Source of the DNA: Phoronis australis | Lineage: Eukaryota > Phoronida > Phoronidae | Assembly: GCA_002633005.1 (NCBI GenBank) | Contig: NMRA01000100.1 | Location: 359,966-423,965 of the forward strand | DNA: 64,000 nucleotides | Reading direction: 5' to 3' | In this document: piece after piece, positions 62,960-64,000 of the stretch | Numbering within the stretch: the stretch's first letter is position 1 | Layout: each line of letters begins with the position of its first letter | Position numbers and translations under genes: made by a program | Notes under the pieces: generated by a model | Seen by the model: only the letters and a program-made list of their open reading frames with translations | Told to the model about the DNA's origin: nothing | The model's database searches: none

Positions 62960-63612
62960 GAGCGGTTATTGTTTATAATCCGACTCTATTACCGTACATA
63001 CTTGATACTACTATTTTCTGAATCCTCTAGTCATGGTGATTCCAAAAATGTATTACTTGTACTGATTGGTCGATTATTATTCATAATTTCCGAGTTTTTC
63101 CAAGGCGTTCATTTGCAACGCGGATTTAGTAAGGCAGCCATTTTTAAAAGTGCAACACCTGTCGGCAGAATTGATAGTTAACAGTTAACCGCAAGATGTC
63201 AAGTGTTTTCGAGGATGACACTTGTCTGCGAGAACATGCACTCTCGTGTTTTTTCTAAAGAAGTTTTGAAGAGGCAATCCTTTATAAATGACTATTACTG
63301 TTTTTTACTCAAAGTTTACCTAACATGCCACGTGATATCTTCAATATAATAGCCAATTTTGGGGTCTTTTTGACACATGCATGATCGTTGTTGTTATTAT
63401 TCCTGCCAACAGGTGTTGCAGTTTTATAATGGCGGTCACTCGAGATCGGCTGCCGCAAATGAACACCTCGTAAAAACGGTGAATGCATGAATAAGAAGAG
63501 CCTAATCGGTACGAGTAATACATTTTTGGAATCACCATGATCACCCTGGCGAGAGGATTCGGAAAATAATAATATCACGTATGTACGTTAATGGAGTCAG
63601 ATGGCAAATTAT
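62960..63612. mobile_element. ~650-bp imperfect foldback element
   Basis: The left arm (about 62960-63175) and right arm (about 63395-63612) are diverged inverted copies. Shared words include GTACATAC, GTGATTCCAAAAATGTATTA, GTTCATTTGC and TGCAACACCTGT. The loop is about 220 bp. There is no transposase. Ends and target duplication are not clear. Confidence 0.75.
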
Positions 63613-63699
63613 GCCTCGCACTGACTAAAGTCACTAAAACACCATTTTTACCACTGCGCCCTGCAGGTGGCTTAACGTATCGTCCGGTTACCTATTGTC

Positions 63700-64000
63700 G
63701 TCAGGCTCCAAAGGTCGTCCGCCATCTTGTTTCGCGTGCAGCGCAACCACGCGGGACTTAGCGTTCCAATTTGGAGTGCTCGTGTGCACGTTAGGTACTA
63801 ACTTATCGGAAGAGACACGTATCAAAGTAATGAGACAAAAATCGGTGAGTTTACCGATTGTTTTTTAAAACCACTTAAAAATCAGTAGATTTTACTAATA
63901 CACTTTTTTGTGCGTTTTCAGAAGATGTTTTCGAATTTAAATTTTCTTCCGACGGGACACAAAACATGATCCAGGGTTTGTTTATGCAATGTATCTGTTT
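63700..64000 (+). promoter_or_regulatory. Possible promoter and first exon of a further gene
   Basis: CCGCCATCTTG (63719-63729), a YY1-like promoter motif, lies in locally GC-rich sequence. At 63830-63844 ATGAGACAAAAATCG is followed by a strong donor, GTGAGT. A strong acceptor, GTGCGTTTTCAG, lies just before AAGATGTTTTCG. The frame that would splice in phase stops after 15 codons, while another frame is open to the window end, so the product is not determined. Confidence 0.3.

Overview
This window is animal nuclear DNA. The genes are broken into short exons with GT..AG introns, and about three quarters of the window is intronic, intergenic or repetitive. The three recognisable proteins (FIS1, eIF4A and an RNF13-type PA-TM-RING ligase) are conserved metazoan proteins. 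Heavy heterozygosity, tRNA-derived SINEs, many small inverted-repeat DNA elements and a surplus of the palindrome TAGGCCTA suggest a highly polymorphic marine invertebrate. A deuterostome such as an echinoderm is my best guess; nothing in the sequence proves it.

Layout. 1-7.9 kb: no recognised gene, two small CAGTGGCGGAT-type transposon remnants. 7.9-16.4 kb, minus strand: FIS1 (start codon at 16379, stop at 10907), with its last two exons present a second time at 9187-10059. 16.4-22.8 kb: divergent intergenic region holding a 700-bp foldback transposon with a perfect 8-bp target duplication and a second, smaller foldback. 20.7 or 22.8-35.5 kb, plus strand: eIF4A. Eight complete coding exons and one N-terminal exon are mapped, but the initiator exon is uncertain. 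Two of its introns hold arrays of a degenerate ~140-bp repeat, each unit carrying a CTAGTGG motif that resembles the CTCF core. 35.5-38 kb: intergenic. 38-55.9 kb, minus strand: RNF13-like E3 ligase, ten coding exons and 475 residues, tail-to-tail with eIF4A. 55.9-64 kb: no recognised gene, a perfect 76-bp palindrome, a third large inverted repeat, and at the very end a possible promoter and first exon of another gene.

Assembly. The only three ambiguous bases (10142, 40774, 48030) each sit at the edge of a long, nearly identical direct duplication: FIS1 exons 4-5, RNF13 exon 10, RNF13 exons 5-8. The simplest reading is that both haplotypes of a heterozygous animal were placed end to end, so the duplicated exons should be read as alleles. 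The RNF13 pair differs by a ~650-bp indel, different minisatellite copy numbers, and ~830 bp of a pure CATACA hexamer array at the join.

The three genes do not form a pathway: FIS1 acts at the mitochondrial outer membrane, eIF4A in cap-dependent translation initiation, and the RNF13-like protein in endo-lysosomal ubiquitination. I found no operon-like or defence-type system. The most unusual signals are the CTCF-like repeat arrays inside eIF4A, the foldback elements and perfect palindrome, and a minisatellite that repeats the 3' splice site of RNF13 exon 5.
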